Of a stretch of 64,000 bases of DNA, positions 46,701-59,766 are shown in pieces. A program made the translations under genes and the position numbers. The stretch is from Ulva prolifera (taxonomy: Eukaryota > Chlorophyta > Ulvophyceae > Ulvales > Ulvaceae). The stretch's first letter is position 1, and the number at the start of each line of letters is the position of its first letter. The notes beneath the pieces are model-generated. The model ran no database searches, was not told where the DNA came from, and saw nothing but the letters and a program-made list of their open reading frames with translations. The stretch covers positions 5,617,458 through 5,681,457 of the forward strand of contig CM041204.1 in assembly GCA_023078555.1 (NCBI GenBank), given 5' to 3'.

Positions 46701-47480
46701 TGAGGTGCGATCATGTCAGAGAGCTGACATCGTACTTATCGCTTGCTTGCTACTTGAAAATGGAGAGCATACCACATGGAAGAACCCGATATCAGATTCG
46801 TAGACATTGCGGACGTCCATCAGTACGGTGCGGTGGGTGTTCACCTCCGATAGGGCAGCATGGAATCTTTCCGGGCTGAGTTTTGGGCCGGCATTTGCAG
46901 GGTCAGAAACTCCATGAGCTCTATCCCCGAGGGTGACCTGCAGGATTCGCTCCCATGTATGTATATATAGGCAAGCGGGCTGTACGGATAGAGACTGCAA
47001 CAGTGGGGGTAGTATTGTATGCAAGACAGTGGCGGTCCGCAAAGATGCATGCGGAAGGGCACCAGTTCCTGACATTCTCTTACTGCTAGTCTTGCAAAGC
47101 CACTCTCTTCCCTGCACAGGTGATTGGCAGCTCCATAGGATTGAGAGAGTTTGAAGTCTACATCACTGCCTTGAATCGTTTGATGCAAGCAAATCGCCTC
47201 CATGTGCTTTTCACACGATTGTCGTCTGCCTCCGACCTGCAAGAAAATGGCTGCTTTGATTTCGGCATCGTGAAGCAGCCCATGTCGAGACACTACATGG
47301 CGCCGGCCGCTACCGCACCACTACATTGACACCATCATTCGCCACCCTGATACGGCCTGTCAAACTCAATTGCGTGCACAGTTGCGACATCCACGCAGCC
47401 ACTTCGGATCGGCACTTTGACAAATCTACATACTTGTAATATAACAAAATGTGAAGCGTATCCTGTGACGTCTCTGCCAT
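43783..47480 (-). CDS. Rhodanese (TrhO/UPF0176-like) fused to FSH serine hydrolase
   Basis: Exon 1 (47319-47480) encodes MAETSQDTLHILLYYKYV... to DGVNVV, and exon 2 from 47236 continues VGG and ESGFARLAVR: the N-terminal domain of UPF0176/TrhO proteins. The rhodanese part has VLMDVRNVYES, and FPAWLDQQLPHLAGKRVLMYCTG up to the exon end at 46224. An intron splits the active-site loop, which resumes at 45982 as GVRCERASAYLRSKG, restoring CTGGVRCE with its catalytic Cys. GGIERYLEAFPDGGAFKGKN and a Cys-rich segment (CLLCN, CSVCRVLVLVCTQC) follow. The C-terminus is an FSH1/OVCA2-type alpha/beta hydrolase: LHGFRENAGRFRGR, ISAPHEL, GPYDGCLAFSQG with the nucleophile Ser, and KGHVIP with the catalytic His. 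Arabidopsis STR6 has the same architecture. Bacterial TrhO hydroxylates tRNA uridine 34; the same role here is inference. Confidence 0.9.
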
Positions 47481-47952
47481 GTGGAATTATGCACGTCAAC
47501 AGGGTCTGGCTGTGTTACTCAAATGTGTTGCTGGTCTGCTGTTGCTGGCGACGAACATGATTCACCGGTGGGGCTCCAGTGAGGACACTAGTGTTGGGCC
47601 AGCTGCAAAATACTTTCAAGATCGAGCGAGAGGGATGTGGCATCCGTTACACACTGTACTTTCGGGTGCATGCATGGCGTGCGCAAGCGTTCTATGCGAC
47701 AGTTGCCGAGCACCGCGCTCGATGGCAGGTTGACGACATATGTTTTTTTTTCCCAAAAACTAGATGTGCGCACACCTAAGCCAAACCCCCGCCCAGAGAG
47801 CTTGAAAGGCTGGCGTTACTCTCCTTGGCGCGCCGGAACACGCTGCCGCAACGCATAAGACAGTTCTTACTGAGAAAAGCCGTGACTGAACACTGCCTAC
47901 AAATACAAGCAATCACATAGCGGCACACCAAGGTCAGTTTACAATTAGTCTG
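47481..47952. other. Intergenic stretch
   Basis: No gene was seen. The left end is probably the promoter of the rhodanese/FSH gene. Confidence 0.5.
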
Positions 47953-49467
47953 TCAATTTGGTGAATCATTTTTGGGCTTATGATCATGTGCACTTGGATC
48001 GTTTCGATATATTTTCCCTGCAGATGTGCCTTCGCTGAAAGATCGTGGTCGTGTCGGATGGTTGGCATCCGGACGTGGCACAGAAGCACCTTGATTGGAG
48101 TTAGCGGCTTTACAGTCTGACTGCAACTTCTCGAATCTTGCTGTTGAGGCTGCATCGGGTACAGCATCATCGGAATGTGATCCGCTCTGATGCACTGAGC
48201 CTTCATCATGGGCATTCTGTGTGGACCTTGGCTGGACAGATGACATGACTCTGACGCCGTGGACCACCACCTGGAAAAAAAGCAAACATACCTCGTAGTT
48301 TTGGGGCCACGCAGTGTCAGGATGACATATGTATGTGTCTGTCCGAGACATATGCAGATGTGGCCGCAGCTATCAGGATTCAGACTGTGGAATACTGTGG
48401 CCAAGATCCGTCTGGGTGACGCCCAGGACTCTGGGGAGAGGGGTTCTGGCACCTCTGAGCCTGTGCATCAGTTAACCCAAGCTTGAGATCATAAACGGTA
48501 CTCTTGGATTGGTAGTGACACTGGTTGCGAGAAACTGCACACCTGGTGGAGCGCTGTGATAGCAGCAAGGGATTGCCGCAGCTCAGCTATAGACATTCTG
48601 GTTACTGCCGCAATTTCAGCAGGTGTGGGGTCCTGGTCCATCGCTGCGTTGGTGTGAAGGGTGTGATCCCATATGTCTACACACATGCAGTCCTGCATAA
48701 GTGATCGTGAAAGGGCATGATATGGCATGTCATGTTCATATGCGGGCCTTGCTTCTTGGAACAGAACCTTTTGATGCCTGGATACGCTCATTGATGCCAG
48801 GTTTGATGTAGTTAGCCCAAACGCTCTTGAGCGCAGCACCACTGTCCTGCAAAGATGCTTCTGTTGCCTTCAGTGCACGTCCTCCTGCTCGGAGTCCACC
48901 AGAGACATCCCGGCCAAGGCCAGAAAATTCAAGGATGCAGTCTGCCAGTTCAAGGCTTGTCAGCCGAAAGGATGCCGCTACCCCTGGAAGCTCTTCATTG
49001 ATGGTGTCGATCGTAGTGTTGAGCTTCTTGACTGTGGATAAGAGCCTCTGCAAATGCAGGGCGTCGCATCAGGGAGGAGCTCACACATGCAGATAGGAGC
49101 AGTTTGCGGATGAGAAGCCCACCCTTACAAGAAACACTAGTGACACACAAAACACACTAGCGCAGAAGCAAAGTACAGCAACTCCGATGCGGACATATAG
49201 CAACGATTTATCCGTTAATGGGGCCGTCAAGGGGGCTGCAGCAGCTCTATGGCGCCGCTGTGACGCGGGCGAGGTGGGTGCGCGGCTCTGAAGCGTTCGG
49301 CTATCCACTGCAGTAAAGCAACGAGCATGTGTGCCACCAGAAGCTGGACCAACGTCTTTGCAACTGATTTTAGAAATTTTCGCGCCGACACTCCGTCTTG
49401 CATAAGCTGAAGGAGCGGGACTCGACATCGCCATGCAAACACGGTCCCGTGTGCAGCAGAAGAGCAT
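47953..49467 (-). CDS. DUF948-like single-pass membrane protein
   Basis: ATG candidates are 49467, 49434 and 49428. A Ser/Ala/Arg-rich N-terminus suggests an organelle transit peptide. A transmembrane helix (GVAVLCFCASVFCVSLVFL) ends at a GTAAGG donor near 49133. The next exon, from 49047, has RLLSTVKKLNTTIDTINEEL, SLELADCILEFSGLGRDV and GGRALKATEASL, matching plant plastid proteins with a DUF948-type 'ELxDLxxE...LGQEIxxGVR' block. A following segment (DPTPAEIAAVTRMSIAELRQ) and a polar tail ending KPKNDSPN at 47953 are probably its C-terminus. Function is unknown. Confidence 0.65.
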
Positions 49468-49791
49468 CAAGCACAACAGAGCATCCGCAGGAATTCCAAC
49501 GTGAACGAATCACTTTACAAAAACGTGTTTGCTAAGAACATGCTTCTGCTCTTTAAGTGGAGCATGTGACTGCTGGCGCGTGACGCATGGTGCGTGGTTT
49601 TGCAGCATGCCCGACAGCAATACTGTACTATGAACATGGCAACACCACGCACCGTGCAGGTACCGTCAAGAAAGAAAAATCCCCTTGTAGGTATCATTCG
49701 CATGATCAAGTCCACATATGTGTACCTAGAATGTATTTTGATGTGGCAAACGTTCGTTAGCGCCGGCTGATGTGAGGAGCTGTCCGTACCG

Positions 49792-52700
49792 ATGCAGGTC
49801 CTGCGAGCTCACAACACGCCACGTCAGCGCCTTCACCAAAGCCAGGGGAGCATTCGGCATTCAAAGTACAGATTACGGGTCAACTCGGGCCAGGCACGAC
49901 CCCAAGTTTCCACGCCATGGTGCGTGGCCACTGCGCGGACAAGGCCCTGCGTGGCCAGGTCGCGTAACTACAACGATGCTTGGCAGCTGCGAGATGATGA
50001 TCCGCTGATGAAGGAAGCAAATGGCTGTGCTGTTGTTATTGGTGCAGGCGTAGCTGGCTTGGCATCAGCCCTTGGACTTGCCAAATGGGGTATGAGTGTA
50101 CAGGTGCGCGTGCGAGCAATTGTCTCACGTTTCGGTGCCGAGGCATGATGCCCGACCCTTTCTTTCTTTGAGCAGGTCTATGACAGGGTGGATCTGGATG
50201 CTGCGCCTGGACCAGAGACCACCAAAGTAGACCTATCACCCAATACACTATTAGCTTTACGTAGCCTGGGGTGCAGTCTGACAGGTGAGCAACCTGAATT
50301 TTTGCATTCTAAGCCATGCTTATAAGTGCAATACTCATACTGAGTTGATTTTGCTCGGATCAGGGGAGGCCTTTGGATCTGGTATCCTTTCGACAGGTGA
50401 GGTTCGTGGCATCGACAGCATTTATGGGTCTCCACAGGCGGCTTTGCTCCCTCGCCTACAGTATTTCACTACTTATGGTCGGTTGAAGCAGTTCCTGCGG
50501 TCGGAGATTGACCGGATTGCACCAGGGCGTGTTACTTTCTATGGGCAGCACGTTTTGTTGGTATGGCCCTTTGTGAATGCTGTGAATGTAAGTGTTTGTG
50601 CATATTGTGTGTTATAATCTCCATTTGTGTGTAGGGTCATGATAACATTGATGCTGCCCAGCAAACTGTGTCTCTGGACAGCCCTGATGGCATGAAGAGT
50701 GTCCGCTACGACCTCTTGGTCGGGGCTGATGGTGTTCGCAGTGAGGTCCGCAAAGTGCTTGTCAAGAGTGATCGTTCGATGAAGTCAGAGTATAGCTTTG
50801 TTGGCCCATTGCGATATGTGACCGCAACCAGGCTCGAAGTTCCCGCGAGTTGGCCCAGTCCAGAGTGGCAGCAGGTCATGCAGCCTGCAAGAGAACCTAA
50901 CGCACAGGCAGATCCCTATGGCTTGATAGAATTGCAAGGTAAGCGAACCAGTTGCAACATCATGATGGAACTGCCCTCCACTACTTTGTGTGCCTCTAAA
51001 ATGTATCTGCTAGAGCAGCTGCCCCAGTGATGTAGTGATTCAGACACTGCACAAGAACATTGAAACAATCAGGAACACACAGAGTCGAATCCGCTTTCTC
51101 CGTTCGCATACGCCTGTCCCGGCACTTGATGGTTTGGTGTCCGGAGTTCTGAGAAAGCATGTGTAGTTCCGACAAGTTCCGTTGCTTGCTATTACTGCTG
51201 CTTTGGCCAACACACGGGACTTCGGGTGAAAAGCCCTGTCAACGGGTCCAGGCTTGGAATACAGTAGAATTATGTCTGGAGACAACTCTCGCAGCGACCT
51301 ATTGGGAAAGCTAAAATTGTACTTGATTGCTAACGCCCAAGCATTGGGGCAACGCCTGATGGAATGAACGCTGATTTGAAAACAGCTGTTTTATTTCTGC
51401 CTGGTCCAATGCAAATCTGCACGCGGACATGAAGTCTTTCGTCTGGAGTGCTGCATGGTACATCTGCGAGGAGACTGTGTCCTGCCATGCCCATATGGAT
51501 CATGAACAAGCTAGTGTGCACGTGTACATACCTGCATTTCATGGTCACACTATACGCCGGTATATGTATCATCAGGTCATTTTGATCGGTCTGGATTGAT
51601 GTTAGCACACACACTACATAGCGCCATGTTGTGGCATCCAGGTGCGCATACGAGTTGAGCACTGCCATGTTTGTAGGCAGGAGTGTGTACAGCTGATTGA
51701 GTCCCGTCAAGAACCCTTTTTGTAAGCAATGCAGGTCGGAGGGCAACACTGGCCAGCCCGGTGGAAGTTGTTGGCTGGCCGAAACCTGAGTGGGGGGATC
51801 GAAAGTATTACAGCATAACATTGTTGTTGTTCCAGGATCCTGAAAGCGATAATCAATATTGTGCAACTTTGCAAGGCACACCGGCATTGTTTTCAGAGCT
51901 TGACGAAGTTTTGGAGAAGAAAGGTGGAACAGGACTCAAAGCAACACTTGAGGTCCGATTTTGATGCCCTTGATATGGTGACCCAGGATTTTTACAATTC
52001 GATGGCATAGATTCAAGCATATCCAAGCTGATGCTGTCGAAATTCAAGTATGTCCATCATGTGCGTGCTTGAGCAACCCATGTGTTTCCAGGAGATGTTC
52101 GGCTTTGGACTCCCTGAACAGTGGGTGGACAGCTTGGCACGTTCAATCATGAGACAACCAATTGGTTTTAGCCTGGGAGGTAATGTGCTGGTAAGCAAGG
52201 TTTCAGCTCCGGAAGTTGCTCCAGCAATCACCATTGTGGGGGACGCTGCCCACGCAATGACATGGCGTCTAGGGTACAGCCTGGAGACCGCACTCGAGAG
52301 TGCTGTGATGCTAGCAGATAGTATGTTCAAGTCCCCATGTCTGAGAGATGCGTTGGCGTCCCTGAACGATGATAGATTGAAGGAGGTCAATGCGCTGGTC
52401 AGGGTTGACAGGGTGGTGCGTGTCTTCTACGTGTCTTCATGCTGGCCATAATCGGTGCGGCAGAACTTGGTGATGGACCGTCATCTGCACATTGCCAATC
52501 TGGAATCCCAATCTGTATACTATTCTGTGCAGGCTCCAGCGTTCTCTGGTGAAGAGGTGCCCATGGGGCCCCTGAAGAGCATCATACGCACGGCCATCTT
52601 TGTCCGCATTCATCTCAATAAGCTCATGACCGCTATAGGACTGTCAAAACTGGCACCATTCCCCACATATCCGATGGCTTTACAGGGTGGAATGTCCTTC

Positions 52701-52826
52701 CAAAACGTGTATAAGCGCATCCTTCGTGAAACAGCGCTAGTCACCAGTGCATGTTTTGCGATTTTGTTCGGCTTTGTTAAGTACTTTATGTCAATCTACA
52801 ATTCCAACAGGTACTTGTTTGTTTGA
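49792..52826 (+). CDS. FAD-dependent monooxygenase, KMO-like, with membrane tail
   Basis: Exon 1 (49792-50103) starts at ATG with about 70 polar residues suggestive of a targeting peptide, then the Rossmann fingerprint VVIGAGVAGLASALGLAK. Further exons begin at 50176, 50364, about 50635, 51735, about 52092 and about 52466. VYDRVDLDAAPGP, the NAD(P)H/FAD site LVGADGVRSEVR, and IVGDAAHAMTWRLGYSLE define a class A flavoprotein monooxygenase (PF01494 type). In relatives the last motif usually reads GDAAH...P..GQG; here the P and GQG are replaced. A conserved-looking FPTYPMALQGG and a hydrophobic C-terminal segment (ALVTSACFAILFGFVKYFM) suggest membrane anchoring, as in kynurenine 3-monooxygenase. 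The substrate cannot be told from the sequence. The junctions at 50284|50364 and 50938|51735 keep frame. Confidence 0.85.
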
Positions 52827-53644
52827 AGCGGAGAAGGGGGCTTAGGACGTCCATGGCCATGGCCCTTGTTTTGTGTGATATCTTGTGAGTTGGACCAAAT
52901 GGTGAAATACTGGTGGGAGAATTGACGTTCCAAGAGCAAATACACCATGGGAACGGGCTATTGCCTGGTCATCTATGTAAACGTCGGATAGAAAATGCAC
53001 CATTGTACCGGTTGCGTGGTTGTCATTGAAGTCTCTATTGAGTGTGGCCTACTGCTTTCGTATGATCGACTGGCTACCCTCTCAACTGGAGAACCTAGCG
53101 TCTGTGTAAAACGTCTGGCTCAAATGGTCATATGGATCTTCCGCGAGCGGCCTTTTCCTGGAGACAAGGATGTGCCTGCTAGTGCGCTGTTCCAGTGCAG
53201 TCGCAAAGGTAACAACGGCTCATACGAGAGATGATGCCGATTTCGCAGAGACAACATAAGAGGGACGACCCCGCGGCGATTAGGATCACAGCAACAATTA
53301 GCAAGTCGCGTCATGAAGATGGTCTTGGGCTAGTGGTATAGTTGTCACAAATTCGGCGCTTCGAGTGATCGATCGACTCTCCGGAGCTGCTTGCTTGGCG
53401 CGACAGCCTATGGCAGCTCGAAAAGCATGCGCGATTCGGCACACAAATGCTTCTGTACGCCGGCTCGGAAAGCATGATGGGCATTTGTGATTGAGTTGAT
53501 TGTGACGATAAGTGCTCCGCACACAATGCGATGCTAATCTGCGCGTTGGACTCCGCATCAGCGCCGTAAATTCAACCGACAGATTGCAGCCAATAACTTC
53601 GATCAGTTTCGGGCCACGATTGTGGAGATTCTAGCCCTGTGACA
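52827..53644. other. Intergenic stretch
   Basis: No recognised gene. It separates two plus-strand genes and should hold the 3' end of the monooxygenase and the promoter of the WD40 gene. Confidence 0.5.
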
Positions 53645-56600
53645 ATGCAGCTGAAAAACGTGACAACTGGGCCCCGCGGCTGCAAGGCAACCATAGCTGT
53701 AGGCCATGCAAGGACAACGCTTGATGCTGGCTCAGCGAATGCTGAAACGAACAACCGTGTAATTTATGCGTCTTCGGGCCTTGTTCTCGCGGCCTTCCCA
53801 CACACCAGCCAGAGCAGGTGCATCGTCGCCGCTGCGCATGGCCCTATCACGATCGTGAAGTGCTCTTCCAATGGAGATACGCTGGTGACAGGTATAATGA
53901 ACGCATTTAAAACTTTCCTGGGCAGAAGTATCCGCTCTGTGGTTGCGTTTTTTTTAAACGAAAGGGCTTGTCGTCTGGATGCCGCATGTCATGGTCACTG
54001 ATCCAATTGCTTGCAGTACATGATCAGACCAATCAATGCGAGGTCCTCTTTTGGAGACGATACATTGATACCCCAACCACCAGCGTTACCGTCGTGGAGC
54101 GACCAATCGACATCGACTTTGCTGGGCCGGATGGTGTTGAACCTTTCCTTGTCCTCATGCTGATGTTGCCATGTCCAACAAAAGCTGTCAGGCATGTAGG
54201 GCATAGCAAACCTGAAGTTGCTCCTAGCAATAATAACTTGATTTGCATGTAAACAAGTGTTTCATGGCACTGCAGGATCACTCTTGCTGATTCTCATGCG
54301 AACAGGGCTACTTTGCTACAATACAGACTCAGGGGTTCTCGAGTTTTCTCATGCAATGAGAGACTTTGCGCAAACTATTTGTTTTGTAAGTCATGCGACC
54401 TTCGTGACAGGGGGCATGCACCACCTCGCCACGTGGAGCGTCGTGGGTGCAGAAGGAGGACACAAAGTACGAGAGTGTTCACTGCAAACATGACACAATG
54501 TAGAGTAAAGTGTATCCAACTGTGGAAAGTAAATGCAGGTGCATAAACTGCCATTTAAGCTGGGCGCACAAGCTGCGCTTTCCTGTTTTGTCGACATTAT
54601 GGCTTGTAAACCTAGGTTCCCGAGCGATCCAGTCACAATTTTGGCTTTGGCATCAGATGGCAAAGTGGTCCAGGTAGAGCATGGCAAATCAGCACCAGAT
54701 CGCATTATTCAGACACGGGTAGGTAATCATGAACCATGTTATGGTGTCTTGACATGATTCCAGAACGCATAGAATCACGAAGGTGGCCACTGCAGGTACC
54801 GCAAGCGACTGCGTTCCAAAGGCTTGGTAGTAAGCTTCTTGTCATCGCAGGAGGTGGAGGCATTGTGAAAATTATGGAAATTGACAGGTGGACAACACTT
54901 GCACTACTGCCGACGCCACCAAGCCTCCTGAAACCTGCCAGCAGGCACAGATATCATTCACCCCGTAATCGCTACGAAGCATGTGCTGGTGCCACCGCCG
55001 TTGTTGCTGACGGGCTTCACTCTATTGTGGTGCAGTATGCAAATAGTAGCCTGTGTTCCTGGGATTTGCAAAATCCTTCCAAGGCTGTTCTGAATTGGGA
55101 GTATCTTGGTCACGCGGGCGCTATTACCAGCCTGTGCTCACCGCCTAGTCCTTACAACGCGGAGGCTATGGCACAGATTTATGCAACAGTGTGTTCGGAT
55201 GGATATGCACGCGTTTGGCGTCGTTCAACCTGCAGCAGGAATGCTGCTCAGGTGCAGATGAGTATTCGCTTAGAGAATACATCGCCAAAGCTTGAACGTG
55301 TCCAGAGCCTAATCCCCCCAAGCCCTGCTGTGGCACAGTTGTCTGCCGCTGGCCAGATGCTTGCTGTCGGTGGACTCACAGGCTCAGTCTCTGTCTACCT
55401 TCTGCCATCTCCCACAAAGTACAGGCTGGCCATAACACATGATGGCAGAGTGACATGCCTGTCATGGGGTTCTGACCATGATGGGCAATGCCTGGCATCA
55501 GGGGGGGATGATGGCCGTGTGCACCTGCATCATATCCAAGGCGAAAGAATTTCTCCACTGAAGACCATTGAAGTTAGATCTGAGGTCTTCTGCATGGCGA
55601 TGCTTGATGCTACTGCTTCACAACCGCTGACTTTAGTAGTCTGTGAACAGAATGGCAATGTGACTTTGTGGTGTGACGTGCTTGCTCGCTCTGACAACCG
55701 TGATTGAATATACTGTATATTACACTGTATATTATAAACACGCTTACTTGTGTCAGCACGGATGACATCTGTGTACATTGCAGGAGGAATAACAATGCTG
55801 ATTTTCATATTGTTCAAGAGCTTCCGCTGCAAGATGTGGTGGGCTGTAAGCGGCCCATCGCAACTTGCATACAAGCCCTATCATGCCAGAAATGCGTCGT
55901 TTTGATGTCACAGGACTCACGTGTATTGCTGATGGAATCTGATCGTGGTCAGCTTTTGAAAACTCTGAAGCTGCAGCATGGCAGTATGCCCACCTGCTTG
56001 AGCTCAGCTGGATCTGTGATCGCATGTGGCCATCAGGATGGTGCTGTCAGGTACATGTCTCCCTGCTGCTTTCGGTGTTGGTATGTCCATGCAAACTAGA
56101 TGATGTTGTTGTTCGTATGTTCGCGACGGTGATTGTGCGCGTTCTGAAGTAATCATGTTCTGGTGCAGTGTAATTGATGTCTCTACTGGGGAGAATCTAG
56201 CAACACTGAAGAGCCACTCAGAGAAAATTTCAGGATGTTGTCTTGATGCCAGTCGGCTGGAACTCATGACCACTTCACATGACGGGTCCACACACGTTTG
56301 GGATTTGCGTACAATAGCATCACGCCTGCAGCGGCCAGCATATGTGCCAAGGGTCCTAGATGAATCGCAGCGCACAACAGGCTCCGTCAGAGCACACAGA
56401 GTCCCCGAGTCACTACCCCTGCAAGACTTGCAGAATGTCATCGCGGGGCGTCATGACGATGAAACAGAGCTTGCTCCACTGCCATTGCAGCTTTTCAGCC
56501 CACAGCAGGCAAGAATGATTGCAGGAAAATGCAGTGCTTCGTCTGTTCCGCTACTGCCAGAAGCTATGCACAATCACCTTGAATCTCAGGCATCTCTTGG

Positions 56601-59600
56601 TGGCGATTCAGCGGACAGCAGCTGCATTGAGAACGAAAATTATACAGCTTTGCCCATCAGGCTATCACGGGCCCAACTGGATTCGGCATCATGGCAGAGG
56701 CTGCAAGGATCAAGCAAGTCTGCACTTCGCCACTCCATTGCAGGTGATCCATCTGCAGAGTTGCGTCGAGAAGCACTGCAGCGGCAACGCGATCACAAAT
56801 TGTGGGAGAGTAGTCATATGCCACTGTGGGAAGAACTCCGGACTGAGCTGGAATCGGTGCGGATGGTTCATCTCAGTGCCTGTATTCTGCACCTTCCACT
56901 GGCATCAGGGACCACCAGTATATAGCCTACATCAGGTTTGTATGTGAATGTGCTGTTCCGTTTGCTCTGCGGGCGCAAGTGTCTGTTGCAATGCATGAAA
57001 TGATAGTGCGCAACATATGCAGCGTCCTTTCCGCCGGAAATCAATACATCGCAAATCAATGACACAGCTTGAGATGCAAGCCACCCTACCCAAGCGGTTG
57101 CACCTCAACCTGTTGAGTGTATCACCAATTCCACAGAGCGTTTCAGACTCTCTCTCTACCGCTGGAACATCACAGTGCCTACACACCTCCTCTCTTTCAT
57201 TCCGACGGTCGTTCAGTGCTCCGTTGGACACCCCCAATCTTACAAGGCAGAATATGGATTGTCTGACTTGTACAGGCTCTCCATCTGGACTGATTGCATC
57301 TGGAGGAAATGGATCATTTAGCAGCTTGACTCTACCCAGCCCAGCCACCCTGGTACGCCGATGCGTCTGCTAAAGCATGTTACATAAACTGTACAAACAC
57401 GTTATGCAAACACGTTAGAGCCTGACACGGATGTTCAATGCAGGCGAATGACTTGGTGAAGGTCGGAGGCTTCATGCGGCCCACACGGCAGGAGGGCTCT
57501 CCAGTTGCCCCCGAGCCAACGCCGCAGGCGAAAATCAGCTCGCCTCTTGATGAGGTTGTCCGCAGTGATGTTCAACGGGGTTTTGAGTGGCAAGATAATG
57601 GGATTTTCAAGGCTAGCCAATGCAACAACACAGCCGTTATGCTTCAGGCTGACCTGTCCAATCAGGTATGGCTTCCGAAGGTTTGAAGCAGTGCCTTGTC
57701 CACAGCTTCATTTGGGCATGCTGAATGTGCAGCAATAAAACCAGTGTTGTCAGGAGAATCCTGTTCTGTCAGGAGGCTCTCCACCTTCTGCATTGAGATG
57801 TGTGTCATTGAACCAACAGGTAGCCTGTGCGGACACTCCTCGACAGGACGCGCATGTTATTCCTCGATCCAACATCTTTCCTCTGACTCTTTGTCCTTGT
57901 GTGGCCTGACACACTTGTCTTGGCTAGCTGTGCCATATATCTCAGCGGGCATATCGACTATGTTTGGCTGAATGGTTTACAGAGGTGGAGCATCCAGTGG
58001 CACGATGAATTGGAGGTTTACAGTACATGCGCCTGTGCGCTTATATGGAGTTTCATCATGCCACGCAGCAGTGTCAATGTTGTTTTTGCATCAACCGAAT
58101 TGTTCCAGCTGCAGCAGTGTTACATGTCCTGCCATGACTGCTGGCAATTTTGCAGCATTGCGATCAAGCTACACTGCCAGTCTCCGGCAGCCCCAGCCTG
58201 AATGTTCAGTGCCGTCCCGCATCTACACCCACCCTGGTGAAGGCCGTTCGAGACTATGGTGCTGCGGTGGCAAACAATCAACAGTGTTCCAAGCTATCAT
58301 GTCTTCGCAGCTCCAAGCTTTGTCAAAGTCCTGGAGAGTCGGGGCGCAAAGGTTTGGGTAATGGAAACTGCTCCCTGACACAAGTGCATCTTGGCAATTG
58401 TATGCCATGGTTGGTCAATGACGCTATCATCACGGACCATGTTCAAATGGCATAGGCAGCTGGTGCAGGGAGTCCGACAGGCAGAGAAACGCATCTTGGT
58501 CGAAGCCTTGTACCATCCGCAGCCGGGGGTGATGCCCAGCGTCCAGCGGCTGTGGGCAGCGCTCCATCGATACATATTCTGACTGGCCATGTTCCGGGGC
58601 CTGCACCGGGAGATGCCCCCAAGCACGTCGAGGCCACCAAGAATCCTACAAGGCAAGCCACCTCTTGCATACATACATTTATAGTTCGTCGTCAGCGTCT
58701 TGTTTTATATCGATTGATCCCAATCGATTTCTGCTGTGGAATTCTCCATCTACACATGTGTTGACACCCAACCCCCACTCCCTGCCAGTCGAGCGTGGCC
58801 TGACTGGTGAAGCTGCTATGCAGGTTCACCCCTTCATCGTCCATAAGTTATGCCGGTGGGTCTGTGCAACAAGTATGCAGGTCTCCAAAAACGCCTGAGC
58901 ATGTCTCGTCGGTGAACATCCGGTCCGGCAGCCGACGGATTCCTCGATGCCCAAGTCGCATCAGGGCAAGAGGAGCGTCTTGCGACTCACTAGACACTCC
59001 ACTGTATTTGCTAGCGTCTATCTCCAGCCAGCACGGTTCCCAAATGGGAACAAAACCACTGCTGCAGCAATCCATAACTGGTCCACCTCAGCAGGTGCCC
59101 GTCACGATAAAACCAGCTGAAATGGGGAATTCGGGATCAGGAGCCATTCCAAAGCCAAGGGGCTTAAACGCGCGGTCTCCAGAGTCCGGGCACACAAAAA
59201 CCGCAGACTACAGATCTAGCACGGAACCATGCCAAGTCACAAGTCCCGGGGCAGACTGGCAGTCTACTCTATGTGCAGAGCGTTCTCCTGCATCCACTGA
59301 AATCATTCCACTGCCAGACAACAAGTACACGAACGGGCTCATTGTTCCACAGGCTGCAAACCTGAGTTCTGGCAGAGTTTCTGAAGATTCGATAGGTGCA
59401 AGAACAGATGGTGCTGTGGTCGCTGGGCCACTTAGCGTGCTTAGAAATAGTGCGGCTGTTTCCGCCGCCATTGATGCAGCGTATTCCTCGTCAGCATTGA
59501 AGGTCGGAGTGCAGCAGGTGGTTCATCTTGCTGTGACAAAGGGGTGGAACTTGCAAAGCGATGAATTCAGGATTAGTTTGGCTTCGCAGTTGTCTCGGGA

Positions 59601-59766
59601 GAGTGACCGGTTGGCTGCAATTGCTTCTGATCTATGTCACGGGGGCATGCCACAGCATGAAGTGGGAAGTGCAGCAGGCCAGGATAGCATGTCTGCTATG
59701 TTTGACCAATTGAGTGTGCTTCAGCATCGTGTGCACGCCTGTGATGCAACATGTCCAACGGGATGA
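53645..59766 (+). CDS. MABP1/WDR62-like WD40 scaffold
   Basis: The first in-frame ATG is 53645. Early exons (53645-53891, 54017-54133, then from about 54290) encode SGLVLAAFPHTSQSRC, the GSLLLILMRTGLLCY strand and FVTGGMHHLATWSVVG, resembling the GxRHVKxW strand of MABP1/WDR62. The block 54790-55707 has WD repeats with SSLCSWDLQNPSK, ATVCSDGYARVW and CLASGGDDGRVHLHH. 55785-56050 and 56165-56930 supply the last blades, ending STGENLATLKSHSEKIS and DGSTHVWDL. The later C-terminus (57017-57373, 58807-59766) is Ser/Pro-rich and disordered, with a helical end (FDQLSVLQHRVHACD). In animals these proteins scaffold JNK signalling and spindle poles. Their role in algae is not known. Exon borders in the C-terminal half are uncertain. 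Confidence 0.75.

Noticed and set aside
49792..52826. Squalene epoxidase as identity of the FAD monooxygenase
   Set aside because: The squalene epoxidase motif GDAFNMRHPLTGGGM is absent. GDAAH fits KMO/UbiH-type enzymes.
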